A stretch of DNA of 64,000 nucleotides from Pseudoalteromonas rubra (GCF_000967655.1 NZ_JXYA01000047.1:1-64000); one strand, 5' to 3'. Counted from the first letter of the stretch, positions 41,927 through 51,527 are shown. Program-made: numbers and translations. Notes: generated by a model from the sequence alone, not told the origin.

Positions 41927-43558
41927 ATGAGCACTGCGCACTACTATCTTACTCTCTGGCTGTTTACTTTGTTACTAACCATGCTTAGCCTGGACAGCGT
42001 GTTTCTGTTGCCTTCCATCTGGCTCTGTGCTTCTGTTGGCTGTGTCTATGTGGCTTACGCCCTGGACAGACCGGGGCTATTTCGAAAACGGACCACAGGA
42101 CAAGTACCTTTTTATATCAAGGTTTTACTCATGCCCTATTTTATGGGGGCTCAGCTTTATAACGCCTGGCAACGATATCAGGACAGTGTACCGCCCGTTC
42201 AGGAAGTGCAAGACAATCTGTTTCTGGCTTGTCGGTTATTTCCAAGCGACATTCCTATGCTGCAATCCAAACAGGTTGAAGCCATTTTAGATGTGACCGC
42301 CGAATTTGACGGACTAAACTGGTCTGCCGAAGAGCAGGGCCTGTATTATCTGAATATCCCTATTTTAGATCATCAAACGCCCAGCGAAGCTCAGCTGAGG
42401 CAGGCATTGAGCTGGCTCAGTGTTATGCATCAACTCAACAAAAAGGTGGTGGTCCACTGTGCGCTTGGACGTGGCCGCTCGGTGTTTGTGGTTGCAGCGT
42501 ACCTGATGGCCAAAGACCCATCTTTGTCTGTGGATGATGCCATGCAGTTTATCAACAGCAAGCGTCAGACGGCGCGCTTAAACCGTTACCAGCACCGCCG
42601 TCTCAGTGCCCTCATGCAGCAGGTGCACGAAACCCCGAGCCCAGCCTTGCCGATGATCATCAATCCCGTTTCAGGCTCGGGAAAGTGGCATCAATACGAT
42701 AATCAGGTGATTGGCTTGCTGTGCAGCCAGTACACTCCTCAGCTGCACTTTACAGAAAAAGACACCGATGTTGCGGCACTGGCAAGCAAACTGAGCCAAA
42801 ACACAGAACGTCTGGTTGCCTGTGGTGGTGATGGCACACTGACTGCCGTTGCCCATGCACTGGTTAACAGCGATTGTAAATTGGGGTTTATTCCGCTGGG
42901 AACTGCCAATGCACTGGCGCACGTACTGCTGGGCGTACGCAGTAAGGTCGACCCCATTAATTGTGCTTGTGACACTCTGCTGAGCGAACACCACATCCGC
43001 ATAGACACCATGCGCTGTAACGGCGAAACCGGCCTGCTGGTTGCAGCCTTCGGCTTTGAAGCCCAGATGATTGAGCATGCCAACCGCAGTGAAAAAAATC
43101 GCAGTGGTCAGCTGGCTTACATCAGCGGTTTTATTAATGCCGTCTCTGATGGTCAAAAGCAACGCGTGACACTCAGTGTCGATAACGAACCACAGCAAAG
43201 CCTGGATATTGCCAGCCTGGTGGTGGCCAACGCAGCTCCTGTCACCACAGTGCTGGCCCAGGGCGCTGGTGAGCCAGATTATCAGGATGGCTTGCTGGAC
43301 CTGACGCTGATCCGTCACGAGCCGGAGTCGACATCGCGTGCATTGAGTGTGGCACAGCTCATTGCAACGGGTCTGTCTGGCAAAACTGCTCAGGAAAGCG
43401 CCATTTCGCACACCCGCTGCCAGCAAGTGGCTTTACACGCAGATGCAGAACAAATACAGTATAGTATTGATGGTGAAGTAAAAAGTGCCGAAAACCTGAA
43501 CATAGAGGTGAACCCGGATTCACTGTGGATAATGGCACCAAAGCCAGCACCAAATTAA
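41927..43558 (+). CDS. Dual-specificity phosphatase - diacylglycerol/sphingosine-type lipid kinase fusion
   Basis: The product has 543 residues. Two N-terminal membrane helices lie at about 5-45. A tyrosine/dual-specificity phosphatase domain occupies about 85-230, with the signature VVHCALGRGRS near residue 174 (Cys-X5-Arg). A YegS/DAGK-type lipid kinase domain fills about 240-540 (MIINPVSGSGK; ACGGDGTLTAVAHAL; IPLGTANALAHVL). The first domain removes phosphate from a phosphoprotein or phospholipid and the second phosphorylates a lipid. The fusion suggests linked turnover of a membrane lipid. It heads an operon of two-component genes and starts behind AAGGAG. Confidence 0.9.
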   Translation: MSTAHYYLTLWLFTLLLTMLSLDSVFLLPSIWLCASVGCVYVAYALDRPGLFRKRTTGQVPFYIKVLLMPYFMGAQLYNAWQRYQDSVPPVQEVQDNLFLACRLFPSDIPMLQSKQVEAILDVTAEFDGLNWSAEEQGLYYLNIPILDHQTPSEAQLRQALSWLSVMHQLNKKVVVHCALGRGRSVFVVAAYLMAKDPSLSVDDAMQFINSKRQTARLNRYQHRRLSALMQQVHETPSPALPMIINPVSGSGKWHQYDNQVIGLLCSQYTPQLHFTEKDTDVAALASKLSQNTERLVACGGDGTLTAVAHALVNSDCKLGFIPLGTANALAHVLLGVRSKVDPINCACDTLLSEHHIRIDTMRCNGETGLLVAAFGFEAQMIEHANRSEKNRSGQLAYISGFINAVSDGQKQRVTLSVDNEPQQSLDIASLVVANAAPVTTVLAQGAGEPDYQDGLLDLTLIRHEPESTSRALSVAQLIATGLSGKTAQESAISHTRCQQVALHADAEQIQYSIDGEVKSAENLNIEVNPDSLWIMAPKPAPN

Positions 43559-43573
43559 TAACAAGGAACCTGA

Positions 43574-44968
43574 ATGAAAACCGTTTTACTGGTTGATGAT
43601 GACCAGGAATTTACCACAATCGCCGCACGGATCATTGAGTTTATTGGCTGTGACGTTTACACCGCAGGCAGTATTGAAGAAGCAAAACAATGGCTTGCGG
43701 ATATGCGTTTTGATCATCTGTTTCTTGATTTTATGTTGCCCGATGGCAGTGGCCTGCACCTGATAGACCATATTCGCAATCAAAAGCTGTCAGCGCATAT
43801 TACACTTATCACCGGCCACCCGTCTGTTAAAGCCGCGCTGGCCAACATGTGCGACGACCAAATTAACTACCTGACCAAACCCATTGAAGCCGATGACGTT
43901 AAGCGCGTATTGAACAGAAAAACCGCGGCAAAACCGAGCCAGGCAGACCCCTTTGAACGTCATTTTGGCTGCCTTATTGGCCACTCTCCGGCCATGAAAA
44001 AGCTGGTCACTATGATAGAGCGGGTTGCCAAAACCAATGCCAACGTGATGTTGATGGGAGAAAGCGGTGCAGGTAAAGAAGTGGTTGCACAGGCCATTCA
44101 TAACGCCAGCCAGTGTAGTGGCGAGCAAGTTGCGATTAACTGTGGTGCGATAGCCAAAGATCTAATCGGCAGCGAATTGTTCGGTCATGAAAAAGGCGCT
44201 TTCACCGGCGCAGTCGGCCAAAAGCAAGGGGTCTTTGAACTGGCCCAGGATGGTACTTTGTTCCTGGATGAAGTCACCGAAATGCCGATAGAAATGCAGC
44301 CCAACCTGTTGCGGGCACTGGAAACAAAAACCGTTACCCGGGTAGGTGGCGCAAAACCCATAGAGGTCAACTGCCGGGTGGTGTCTGCTACCAACCGAAC
44401 TCTTGCTGAAATTGCGCATAAAAATGTTCTGCGAGAAGACATTTATTTTCGTCTGGCAGTATTTCCCATCGAAATTCCGCCACTGCGCGCACGTCCTGAG
44501 GATATTCCGCTGCTCAGTGAGTACTTTGTGCACCAGCTTAATGAGGAATACAAGACCCACTATCAGCTGAGCGAGCAGGCTCACTCAGTACTGGCCGCAC
44601 ACAGCTGGCCGGGTAACATACGTGAGCTTAAGCATTGCATCCATCGGGCCTTTATTATGGCAGACCCGGATACAACAACACTCACGATAGACGAGATTAT
44701 CAGCTCACCATTTACAACTCAACAGGAGAGCCAAGGACAAGTCCAGCCAGCTGAGCCTGCTGCAACAACCGCCAGCGTGGCAGCCCCGTCCGCCCCCGTT
44801 AAAGTCGGAGAAACCATCGAAGAAGTCGAGAAAAAGCTGATTTATCAAACCCTAAACTCGGTTGATGGTAACAAAACCCTGGCGGCCAAAATGCTCGGGA
44901 TCAGCACCAAAACACTCTATAACCGCTTGAATGCTTACGAGCAATCAACTTCTGAAGACACTCAGTGA
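43574..44968 (+). CDS. Sigma-54-dependent response regulator (NtrC family)
   Basis: The product has 464 residues. The receiver domain is at 1-120 (VLLVDDDQEFT; Asp in FLDFMLPDGSG). The AAA+ domain is at about 135-365, with Walker A GESGAGKE and GAFTGA. A Pro/Ala-rich linker leads to a Fis-type HTH (NKTLAAKMLGISTKTLYNRL). It follows the lipid kinase fusion after 15 bp, behind AAGGA. The likely kinase is the CHASE3 protein two genes downstream, which is inference from operon order. Confidence 0.93.
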   Translation: MKTVLLVDDDQEFTTIAARIIEFIGCDVYTAGSIEEAKQWLADMRFDHLFLDFMLPDGSGLHLIDHIRNQKLSAHITLITGHPSVKAALANMCDDQINYLTKPIEADDVKRVLNRKTAAKPSQADPFERHFGCLIGHSPAMKKLVTMIERVAKTNANVMLMGESGAGKEVVAQAIHNASQCSGEQVAINCGAIAKDLIGSELFGHEKGAFTGAVGQKQGVFELAQDGTLFLDEVTEMPIEMQPNLLRALETKTVTRVGGAKPIEVNCRVVSATNRTLAEIAHKNVLREDIYFRLAVFPIEIPPLRARPEDIPLLSEYFVHQLNEEYKTHYQLSEQAHSVLAAHSWPGNIRELKHCIHRAFIMADPDTTTLTIDEIISSPFTTQQESQGQVQPAEPAATTASVAAPSAPVKVGETIEEVEKKLIYQTLNSVDGNKTLAAKMLGISTKTLYNRLNAYEQSTSEDTQ

Positions 44969-44981
44969 AGTGAGGGCAACA

Positions 44982-45182
44982 ATGACAGACAAACCCGATT
45001 TAGCAACCCTGATCCATGATGCCAGAAAGCCACTTAACCATATTTCGATGCACGCGGAGCTTATCAAAATCCTGAGCCAACAACCGGGCTCAGAAGCCGA
45101 AATCCAGAAATCAGCCGACGACATCATTAAAGCCAGCAAGGCCTGTAGCGAACTGTTACAGACCCTGATGACACAAGACTAG
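44982..45182 (+). CDS. Stand-alone HisKA-like mini-protein, 66 residues
   Basis: The start at ATG 44982 (GTGAGGG upstream) gives MTDKPDLATLIHDARKPLNH then ISMHAELIKIL. The IHDARKPLNHISMHAE segment resembles a histidine-kinase H-box (S/HD.R.PLN.I). A second helix follows (DIIKASKACSELLQTLMTQ), so the whole protein could be one dimerisation hairpin with no ATPase domain. Its end touches the next gene's start. It may be a phosphotransfer or dimer-interfering partner of the adjacent kinases. Confidence 0.65.
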   Translation: MTDKPDLATLIHDARKPLNHISMHAELIKILSQQPGSEAEIQKSADDIIKASKACSELLQTLMTQD

Positions 45183-46702
45183 TGGGAGTTGACTTGCACT
45201 CACTCACTCAACCAAACCGTATCCAAAAACTGATCTGGCTGATCCCACTGCTGATCCTTATCGGGATCGTGTTAGTGGCCACGCTGGGATTAAAAAATAC
45301 CGATGAAATCGCCCGGATCCAGGGTAGTTTGCAAAATACGGGCGAGGTCATGCTTAGAGTCGATCAGCTGCACATAGATATTCTTAATGCTGAATCCGGG
45401 CAACGCGGCTACCTTATTTCTCAGCGTGAAAGCGATCTGAACCCATATAAGATTGCGCTAAAAAAGTTCGAGCACAGTCTGCAACAGGCGCAGACCATTC
45501 AGTCGGAAAGTCCACCACAGCAAAAGCGCCTTGAGCGATACATTCAGCATGCCCAGATAAAGTTTGAGGCACTGTCGGCTAGCGTTGCGCTTGCTCGTGA
45601 CAATGAGCAGCTTGTGCCACACAGAATGCTGGACGACGTGCGAAGTACCGGACTAGATTTGCGTGCTATGTATGCCACTATCATGACCGAAGAAATGGAG
45701 ATCCGGAACCTGCTGATGGCGCGGCTGACACAGGCGCGTGAAACCGCCCAGGACAACCTCGTGTGGTTTACTGTGCTGAGCATTCTGGTCAGTACCTTGT
45801 TTTTATTTTTTTTACTCAAGCACCTGCACAGTGTTCGTCGTGCCAAAGAACAGCTCGAGAGCTACAACGAACAACTTGAAGACAAAGTCAAAGAGCGCAC
45901 TCAGGCACTGGAGCTTTACGCCGATGAGCTGGCCCGCAGTAACCGGGAGCTCGAAGACTTTGCCTTTATTGCCTCGCACGATTTGCAAGAGCCACTGCGT
46001 AAAATTCGCGCCTTCTCCGATCGCATCAAAGCCAATTACGAAACACTACTGGATGACAGAGGTAAAGACTACCTGTCGAGAATGGACAACGCCGCAACCC
46101 GCATGTCGGTGTTAATTACTGACCTGCTCGCGCTTTCCCGCGTGACCACCAAAGGCAAAGAATTTGAAGATGTGGCACTGAACCCGCTGATTAACACAGT
46201 ACTGGATGACCTTGAAATCGCAATCAACGACGCTAATGCCTGCATTCAGGTCGACCCTTTGCCAACCATTGAAGGCGACCCAAGCCAGCTCCATCAGCTA
46301 TTTTTGAATTTGTTATCCAACGCCATGAAATTCCGCCGCGAGGGCGTACCGCCACAGATCACCATTACCATGAGCCAGACCACCGCACCTAATAAGTTGC
46401 TTGAAGACATTGAATGCGACTGGCTGGAAATTGATGTGACCGACAATGGCATTGGCTTTGCCGCCGAATACAGCGAAAAAATATTTACTCCATTTCAGCG
46501 CCTGCACAATCGCAAAACCTATGCAGGCACTGGGATTGGTCTGGCCGTATGCCGACGTATTGTTGAGCGTCATGGCGGACAGATCAGCGCACACAGTATA
46601 GAAGGCCAGGGCACAACTTTTCGGATCCTGCTGCCCGACCTTGCCTCTTCTCTTACATTAAAGGACAACGCCGATGAGCAGTTCACCGACCAAACGCATT
46701 AA
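45182..46702 (+). CDS. CHASE3-domain sensor histidine kinase
   Basis: The product has about 506 residues. The first helix is at about 17-37. The CHASE3 extracytoplasmic helical domain follows (LNAESGQRGYLISQRESDL is diagnostic), then a second helix at about 195-218, a coiled coil, HisKA (FAFIASHDLQEPLRKIRAFS, near 260) and HATPase (NLLSNAMKFRREG; DNGIGFAAEYSEKIFTPFQR; GTGIGLAVCRRIVE). Start is uncertain: GTG 45182 overlaps the mini-protein stop, while a TTG at 45194 has GGGAG five bases upstream. The response-regulator gene overlaps its 3' end by 29 bp. Confidence 0.92.
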   Translation: MGVDLHSLTQPNRIQKLIWLIPLLILIGIVLVATLGLKNTDEIARIQGSLQNTGEVMLRVDQLHIDILNAESGQRGYLISQRESDLNPYKIALKKFEHSLQQAQTIQSESPPQQKRLERYIQHAQIKFEALSASVALARDNEQLVPHRMLDDVRSTGLDLRAMYATIMTEEMEIRNLLMARLTQARETAQDNLVWFTVLSILVSTLFLFFLLKHLHSVRRAKEQLESYNEQLEDKVKERTQALELYADELARSNRELEDFAFIASHDLQEPLRKIRAFSDRIKANYETLLDDRGKDYLSRMDNAATRMSVLITDLLALSRVTTKGKEFEDVALNPLINTVLDDLEIAINDANACIQVDPLPTIEGDPSQLHQLFLNLLSNAMKFRREGVPPQITITMSQTTAPNKLLEDIECDWLEIDVTDNGIGFAAEYSEKIFTPFQRLHNRKTYAGTGIGLAVCRRIVERHGGQISAHSIEGQGTTFRILLPDLASSLTLKDNADEQFTDQTH

Positions 46703-47120
46703 TATTTTGATGGCAGACGATGATGAAGACGATCGCTTGCTGACCCAGGATGCCCTGCAGGAAAGCCGGGTGCTGAACAACCTGAACTTTGTGCAAGATG
46801 GCGTTGAACTGGTGGCATATCTAAACAATGAAGCGCCGTTCGAAGACAAAACCAAACACCCTCGGCCCAGTATTATCCTGCTGGACTTGAACATGCCACG
46901 TATGGATGGCCGTGAGGCGCTGCAAAAAATCAAGAGCAACCCCACACTGCGTTCAATCCCTGTGGTGATCCTTACAACTTCAAAAGAAGAAGAAGACAAA
47001 CTCAGAGGGTACGACCTTGGCGCGGCTTCTTACATCTCCAAACCCGTGAATTTTGATGGCCTGGTGGAGCTGATGCGTCAGCTTGGTAAATACTGGATCG
47101 AAATCGTCGAATTACCTTAG
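46674..47120 (+). CDS. Single-domain response regulator (Rcp1-like)
   Basis: The 148-residue receiver-only protein has acidic pocket MADDDEDDRLL, phosphoacceptor Asp in IILLDLNMPRMDG and conserved VVILTTSKEEEDKLRGYDLG. The wording around LNMPRMDGREALQ matches the Rcp1 class that pairs with phytochrome-like or CHASE3 kinases. It overlaps the kinase gene, a strong sign of cognate pairing. There is no output domain, so it acts by protein contact or phosphorelay. Confidence 0.93.
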   Translation: MSSSPTKRINILMADDDEDDRLLTQDALQESRVLNNLNFVQDGVELVAYLNNEAPFEDKTKHPRPSIILLDLNMPRMDGREALQKIKSNPTLRSIPVVILTTSKEEEDKLRGYDLGAASYISKPVNFDGLVELMRQLGKYWIEIVELP

Positions 47121-47129
47121 GAGGCACAG

Positions 47130-49079
47130 ATGCAACATGCGCAGGTGGTTAAGCTACTGCTGGTAGAGGACGACGAAGACGACTATATACTGGCACTGGA
47201 TTACTTACAGCAAATACCTAACTATCTGTTTGAAGTAACCTGGCTCAGTGAACTCGACGAAGTGCTTCAGGCACTGGAATCTGATCAGTTCGATCTCTGC
47301 CTGCTTGACCATCAGCTTGGCGGACATACCGGCCTGACCATTCTTGAAGCTGCCAAATCGCTGCCCATCAACACCTCGTTTATGATGCTCACAGGCCAGG
47401 CCGACGAGCTGCTGGATGCAGATGCACAGGCACTGGGTGCAGAAGATTTCTTGCTAAAATCTGAGATCAGCAGCCCGCGCTTTATTCGCGCGATCCGCTA
47501 TGCTCTGTCCCGCCGGGAGCTTGAAAGTGAACGCCTGGAGCGGCTGCGGGCACAGGCCACCAGCCGCGCCAAAGACCGCTTTCTGGCGCACCTGAGTCAC
47601 GAGTTGCGTACCCCCCTGACGTCTATAATGGGCTACACCGATCTGTTGCTAACCCGCAGCGAACTGGACAATATCAAACCTGAGCTGTCTATCATTCACA
47701 ACAACAGCCAGCACTTACTGAACCTGCTCAATGACGTGCTGGACTTGTCGAAAATCAACGCCAACAGCCTGCAAGTTGAGCCCAGTGAGATCTGCCTGGC
47801 CTCGTTACTTGCCGATCTGCACAGCCTGTTTTCCATGGCGGCGGATAAAAAGGGCCTTAAGTTTGCCATTCACACCGATGTGCCCTTACCCGCTTATATC
47901 GAGTCTGACGAGAAACGTCTTAAGCAGGTGCTAATCAACCTGGTTTATAACGCCATAAAATTCACACCAAGTGGGCAGGTGTCAATTGAGGTGCGGCCAG
48001 CCGCTGAAGGTAAGCTCAGTTTTTCTATTGAGGATACCGGCATTGGTATTCCTCAGGATAAACTGACACATATTTTTAAGCCCTTTGAGCAGGTGCAGGA
48101 CAGTACCACGCGCTCTGAGGAAGGTGCCGGCCTTGGACTGGCCATCAGCTCAGCCCTGATCCGCCTGCTTGGAGGAAGTTTACAGGTTGAGTCAAGCGTG
48201 GGCAGCGGCAGTACCTTCAGCTTTACTATTGAGCCGGGTCAATGTTCCGGCCAGCTTGGTCAGCTAGATCTGCTCGCCACCACAGTAAATAGGCCTTCGA
48301 CAAAGATAACGAACTTATCTGGTAAGGTGCTCATCGTCGAAGATTTGCCCGAAATTCGCCAGTTGCTGGGGCAACTCATTACAGCCACGGGTGCCCAGGT
48401 CTGCTTTGCGGAAAATGGCAAAGTTGCGTGTGATTTACTCACTCAGACTGATGCGGATTTTGACCTGGTGTTTATGGATTTACACATGCCGGTATTAAAC
48501 GGCAAAGACGCCATTGTAAAACTGCGCGCACAGGGCATTAGTACACCGATTATCTCACTGACAGCCGCAGCTCAGAAGGGTAACCTGGATACCCTCAAAG
48601 CCCTCGGCTTTAACGATACGCTGACCAAACCCATTAACGTTACTCAGCTTGAATCCTGTTTACAGGGCTATTTATCCGCGCAACCCGCGCAAGACACGCT
48701 CACTATACAGCCGGGTGATTCACACGCCAAAAATAAGCGGATTTTACTGGTTGAAGACGACCCGGATGCGCGCAACTTAATGAGGCTGCTGCTGGAGTCT
48801 CTGGAGTGTGAGGTCATCGCTGCCGGTAGCTGCGCTGAGGGCCTGAGCGAGCTGGACAAACACGCTGATTTTGATGTGGTAATGCTGGATCTGAATTTGC
48901 CCGATGGCTCCGGCTTGGCACTGGTTGCAGCGGTTCATAAGCGCCAGAGCCCGGCTAAACTGGTGGTGGTCAGCGGCAGTGAACCCGACCCGGACGCCCT
49001 GCTCTCCTACCCGGTCAGCCAGGTGTTACTTAAACCCGTCTCACTTCCCGATTTAGCCGCCATTGTGCAAAACGCATAA
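47130..49079 (+). CDS. Hybrid histidine kinase REC-HisKA-HATPase-REC-REC
   Basis: The 649-residue soluble protein has an N-terminal receiver (LLLVEDDEDDYIL; LCLLDHQLGGHTG), then HisKA (FLAHLSHELRTPLTSIMGY near 154), HATPase (NLVYNAIKFTPSG; GIGIPQDKLTHIFKPFEQ; GAGLGLAISS) and two C-terminal receivers (VLIVEDLPEIRQ...VFMDLHMPVLNG; ILLVEDDPDARN...VMLDLNLPDGSG). It is preceded by TAGGAGGC. With no membrane helix it probably integrates phosphate from the upstream kinase. It is the last gene of the operon, followed by a hairpin. Confidence 0.93.
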   Translation: MQHAQVVKLLLVEDDEDDYILALDYLQQIPNYLFEVTWLSELDEVLQALESDQFDLCLLDHQLGGHTGLTILEAAKSLPINTSFMMLTGQADELLDADAQALGAEDFLLKSEISSPRFIRAIRYALSRRELESERLERLRAQATSRAKDRFLAHLSHELRTPLTSIMGYTDLLLTRSELDNIKPELSIIHNNSQHLLNLLNDVLDLSKINANSLQVEPSEICLASLLADLHSLFSMAADKKGLKFAIHTDVPLPAYIESDEKRLKQVLINLVYNAIKFTPSGQVSIEVRPAAEGKLSFSIEDTGIGIPQDKLTHIFKPFEQVQDSTTRSEEGAGLGLAISSALIRLLGGSLQVESSVGSGSTFSFTIEPGQCSGQLGQLDLLATTVNRPSTKITNLSGKVLIVEDLPEIRQLLGQLITATGAQVCFAENGKVACDLLTQTDADFDLVFMDLHMPVLNGKDAIVKLRAQGISTPIISLTAAAQKGNLDTLKALGFNDTLTKPINVTQLESCLQGYLSAQPAQDTLTIQPGDSHAKNKRILLVEDDPDARNLMRLLLESLECEVIAAGSCAEGLSELDKHADFDVVMLDLNLPDGSGLALVAAVHKRQSPAKLVVVSGSEPDPDALLSYPVSQVLLKPVSLPDLAAIVQNA

Positions 49080-49101
49080 AAAAGGCACGCCAAGCGTGCC
49101 T
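49078..49101. terminator. Convergent terminator between hybrid kinase and BON gene
   Basis: GGCACGC-CAA-GCGTGCC (49084-49100) is flanked by six A on its left. It is therefore a U-run terminator for the minus-strand BON gene and a likely hairpin end for the plus-strand operon. Confidence 0.8.
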
Positions 49102-49129
49102 AAAAGTCCAGGGAGTAATCTGTGTTGCT

Positions 49130-49690
49130 CTAAGAGCGTTCATCAACAACAGTCAGCTTGTTGTTAACGCGTTTTACATCATCTGCGTTGGCTGCAATAT
49201 TTACCACCAACTGCTTCTCGGCGTCTGACTCTACTTCACCGGTGAGCGTTACGGTTTGATTGTCGACATCAACATCAATGTCGGTACCACTGATGTCAGT
49301 ATCGAACAGCAGACGTGTTTTAATCACTGTCGCGATTTTGGCATCAACAAAGTCAGACTCAACATCGCCTTTGTCATCTTTATCTTCGTCCTCTGGTACC
49401 ACAGTCAAACGGTTGTCTACTTCTTTTACTCCGTCTATACCAATCACCAGCTCAGTTGCGAGTTTTTTATCAACGCTATGGTCGACTTTACCTGTGAGGA
49501 TCACTACACCGTTTTTTACATCTGTGTTGATATCGAACGAATTCAAGTTGCCATTGAACAGCAAAGTAGCTTCGGCTTTACCGTCTATCCAGGCATCGCT
49601 GGCCTCTTTTTCCCACTGATTGTCAGCAGCATTAACCGCAGTTGTTGAAAAAGCCGTAGCAAAAGCAAGAGTTAAAATTGTGCGTTTCAT
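49130..49690 (-). CDS. Periplasmic protein with two BON domains
   Basis: The start is placed at MKRTILTLAFATAFSTTAVNA (49690), seven bases after AAGGAG; an ATG two codons earlier sits too close. The 186-residue product has a signal peptide ending NA-ADN. Two BON domains follow (about 35-105 and 120-186), each with the V..G.V....K pattern: NGVVILTGKVDHSVDKKLAT and QTVTLTGEVESDAEKQLVVN. BON proteins such as OsmY bind envelope phospholipids and protect under osmotic stress. It heads an envelope-related neighbourhood. Confidence 0.9.
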   Translation of the reverse strand: MKRTILTLAFATAFSTTAVNAADNQWEKEASDAWIDGKAEATLLFNGNLNSFDINTDVKNGVVILTGKVDHSVDKKLATELVIGIDGVKEVDNRLTVVPEDEDKDDKGDVESDFVDAKIATVIKTRLLFDTDISGTDIDVDVDNQTVTLTGEVESDAEKQLVVNIAANADDVKRVNNKLTVVDERS

Positions 49691-49940
49691 AATCATTCTC
49701 CTTGTGGATGAGTTCACTTTCACAGGTGCAGCTTACATGCCAATTTCCTTAACCATTTAAAATCATACAGTTAGGTAATTCCTTCATCCTTTTGTCTGTA
49801 TCTTTTACATACCGGCACGGAACTATTTACTGGCAATTTCTACACAGATCAGCGCGATTTTTACTAACTCATTGAAATTAAAAACATCGTTCAATGGCAC
49901 GCTCCCTGCTGCTATCACCAGATACAAATAAGGAGGCGTT

Positions 49941-50885
49941 ATGTCATTTACACTTACCCCACAAGACTTCTGGTCGCTGATCAATGAAAAGCTCGTCCAC
50001 TGGGCCGAACTGACGATCAAGAATTTGCCCAACCTGGTCATAGCAACACTCATTTTTATTGTGTTTGTGGTCCTCTCTAAATTCCTTGCTCGCTGGCTGC
50101 TGACCTTGCTTAAACGCCTGTTTGAGTCCAATCAGATAGCCGGGCTGATTGCGGGGATCTGTCGTGTGATCCTGGTTGCGATCGGGTTTTTCTTTGCCCT
50201 GGATATTATGGGGCTGTCAAAAGCAGTGGCGTCACTACTTGCCGGTGCCGGCATCATAGGCCTGGCAATCGGTTTTGCTTTTCAGGATATGACCGAAAAC
50301 ATGATAGCCGGGGTCGTAATGGGCATTCGCAAACCTTTTCGGGTTGGCGATGTGGTAGAAGCCGGCGACACCTTCGGCACCGTCCGCCGAATTAACCTGC
50401 GCAATACTTTAATTGAGAACTTTTATGGTCAGCTGGCCATAGTGCCCAACAAGATCCTGTTTAAAAATGAACTGATCAACTACTCCCGCCTGGCCACCCG
50501 ACGAATAGAAATAGAAGTAGGGATCTCTTACGCCGATGACATTGAGCAGGCCGAAACTGTGATAGTGGAAGCCATAAACGAGCTGGATGGCGTGATAAAA
50601 CAACACGAAACCGATGTCTATGCCTGCGGGTTTGGCGACAGCTCTGTCAATCTTCTGGTGTGGTTCTGGATTGACTATCCGGGTGAGATTGGCTTTATGC
50701 AGATGCGCCACAAAGCCATTATTGCAATCCACAAAACCCTGGAAGAAAACGACATTCTTATTCCCTTTCCAATTCGTACGCTGGATTTTAACGCCAAAGG
50801 CGGTGCCAATCTGGAGGACATGCAAATCAATATGCGCCAGCGCACACACAAACAGCAAGGTGAGAAAGAAGTACAGAGTAGTTAA
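49941..50885 (+). CDS. Small-conductance mechanosensitive channel (MscS family)
   Basis: The product has 314 residues. Three membrane helices lie within the first ~135 residues. The pore-lining third helix and the following motif read AGIIGLAIGFAFQDMTENMI, the MscS signature, and VPNKILFKNELINYSR follows in the beta domain. It opens on membrane tension to release solutes during osmotic downshift. AAGGAGG precedes the start. The divergent BON gene is 250 bp away and stress genes lie downstream. Confidence 0.93.
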   Translation: MSFTLTPQDFWSLINEKLVHWAELTIKNLPNLVIATLIFIVFVVLSKFLARWLLTLLKRLFESNQIAGLIAGICRVILVAIGFFFALDIMGLSKAVASLLAGAGIIGLAIGFAFQDMTENMIAGVVMGIRKPFRVGDVVEAGDTFGTVRRINLRNTLIENFYGQLAIVPNKILFKNELINYSRLATRRIEIEVGISYADDIEQAETVIVEAINELDGVIKQHETDVYACGFGDSSVNLLVWFWIDYPGEIGFMQMRHKAIIAIHKTLEENDILIPFPIRTLDFNAKGGANLEDMQINMRQRTHKQQGEKEVQSS

Positions 50886-51037
50886 ACGTAAAAGTTACAT
50901 ACACAGGGTAAAGCTTGCATCACCCGTTTAATCACAAAAACATAAACCACTGATATTAAAGAAATTTAAAACTGGTACGGGCAATGCATTAGTCTAAGCA
51001 ACAAACAAACTTAAGCAATCAAGTAAGGAGTTAAACG

Positions 51038-51484
51038 ATGACACATTCGAACTACGATATGGAACCTTTGAAGGAATTAGTCAAGGTGCTCAATGGTGGC
51101 GTGGAGTTTTACAAAGACGCCAAAGACAAAGTAGACGATGAGCGTATCAGTGCCATTTTCAACACCATGATCACTGAAAAGGTTCAGGCAATCTCGAAGT
51201 TGCAAACCTACGCGCTGATTGACGAAGGCGAGCGCGAAACTGACTCTGACATGCTGGTTACGTTACGCGAGCATTACACTAAGGTGCTGGGTGTATTGAG
51301 TACTGACAAAACACACACCTACATCGCTCAGCTGGAAGAAGTCGAGGATAAGGTGCTGGATAAAGTGGCCGATGCGTTAGAGCAACAATTGCCGCCTCAG
51401 TGTGTTCAGGACTTAAGACAAGTTCAGGTCCGCATGCAGGCTTGCCATGACGAAATGAAAGCACTTCAGGAATTGACCGCCTAG
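51038..51484 (+). CDS. PA2169-type four-helix-bundle protein (DUF2383)
   Basis: The 148-residue helical protein matches the DUF2383/PA2169 type: LKELVKVLNGGVEFYKDAKD, a central helix, then LREHYTKVLGVLSTDKTHTY. It is a ferritin-like bundle without obvious metal ligands. Family genes often sit with general-stress or sigma-S-type genes, as here. AAGGAG lies upstream. Function is unknown. Confidence 0.85.
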   Translation: MTHSNYDMEPLKELVKVLNGGVEFYKDAKDKVDDERISAIFNTMITEKVQAISKLQTYALIDEGERETDSDMLVTLREHYTKVLGVLSTDKTHTYIAQLEEVEDKVLDKVADALEQQLPPQCVQDLRQVQVRMQACHDEMKALQELTA

Positions 51485-51509
51485 TTGTACAGGTCACATC
51501 ACAGACTTA

Positions 51510-51527
51510 GCAGGGCTGTTGCCCTGC
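51510..51527 (+). terminator. Hairpin between DUF2383 and DUF1328 genes
   Basis: GCAGGGC-TGTT-GCCCTGC follows the DUF2383 stop by 26 bp, and lies 28 bp before the DUF1328 start. There is no U-run, so it may attenuate rather than end transcription. Confidence 0.55.

Noticed and set aside
42671..43426. Minus-strand frame of 251 residues inside the lipid kinase gene
   Set aside because: Antisense shadow of a well-supported kinase domain; its translation has no recognisable motif.
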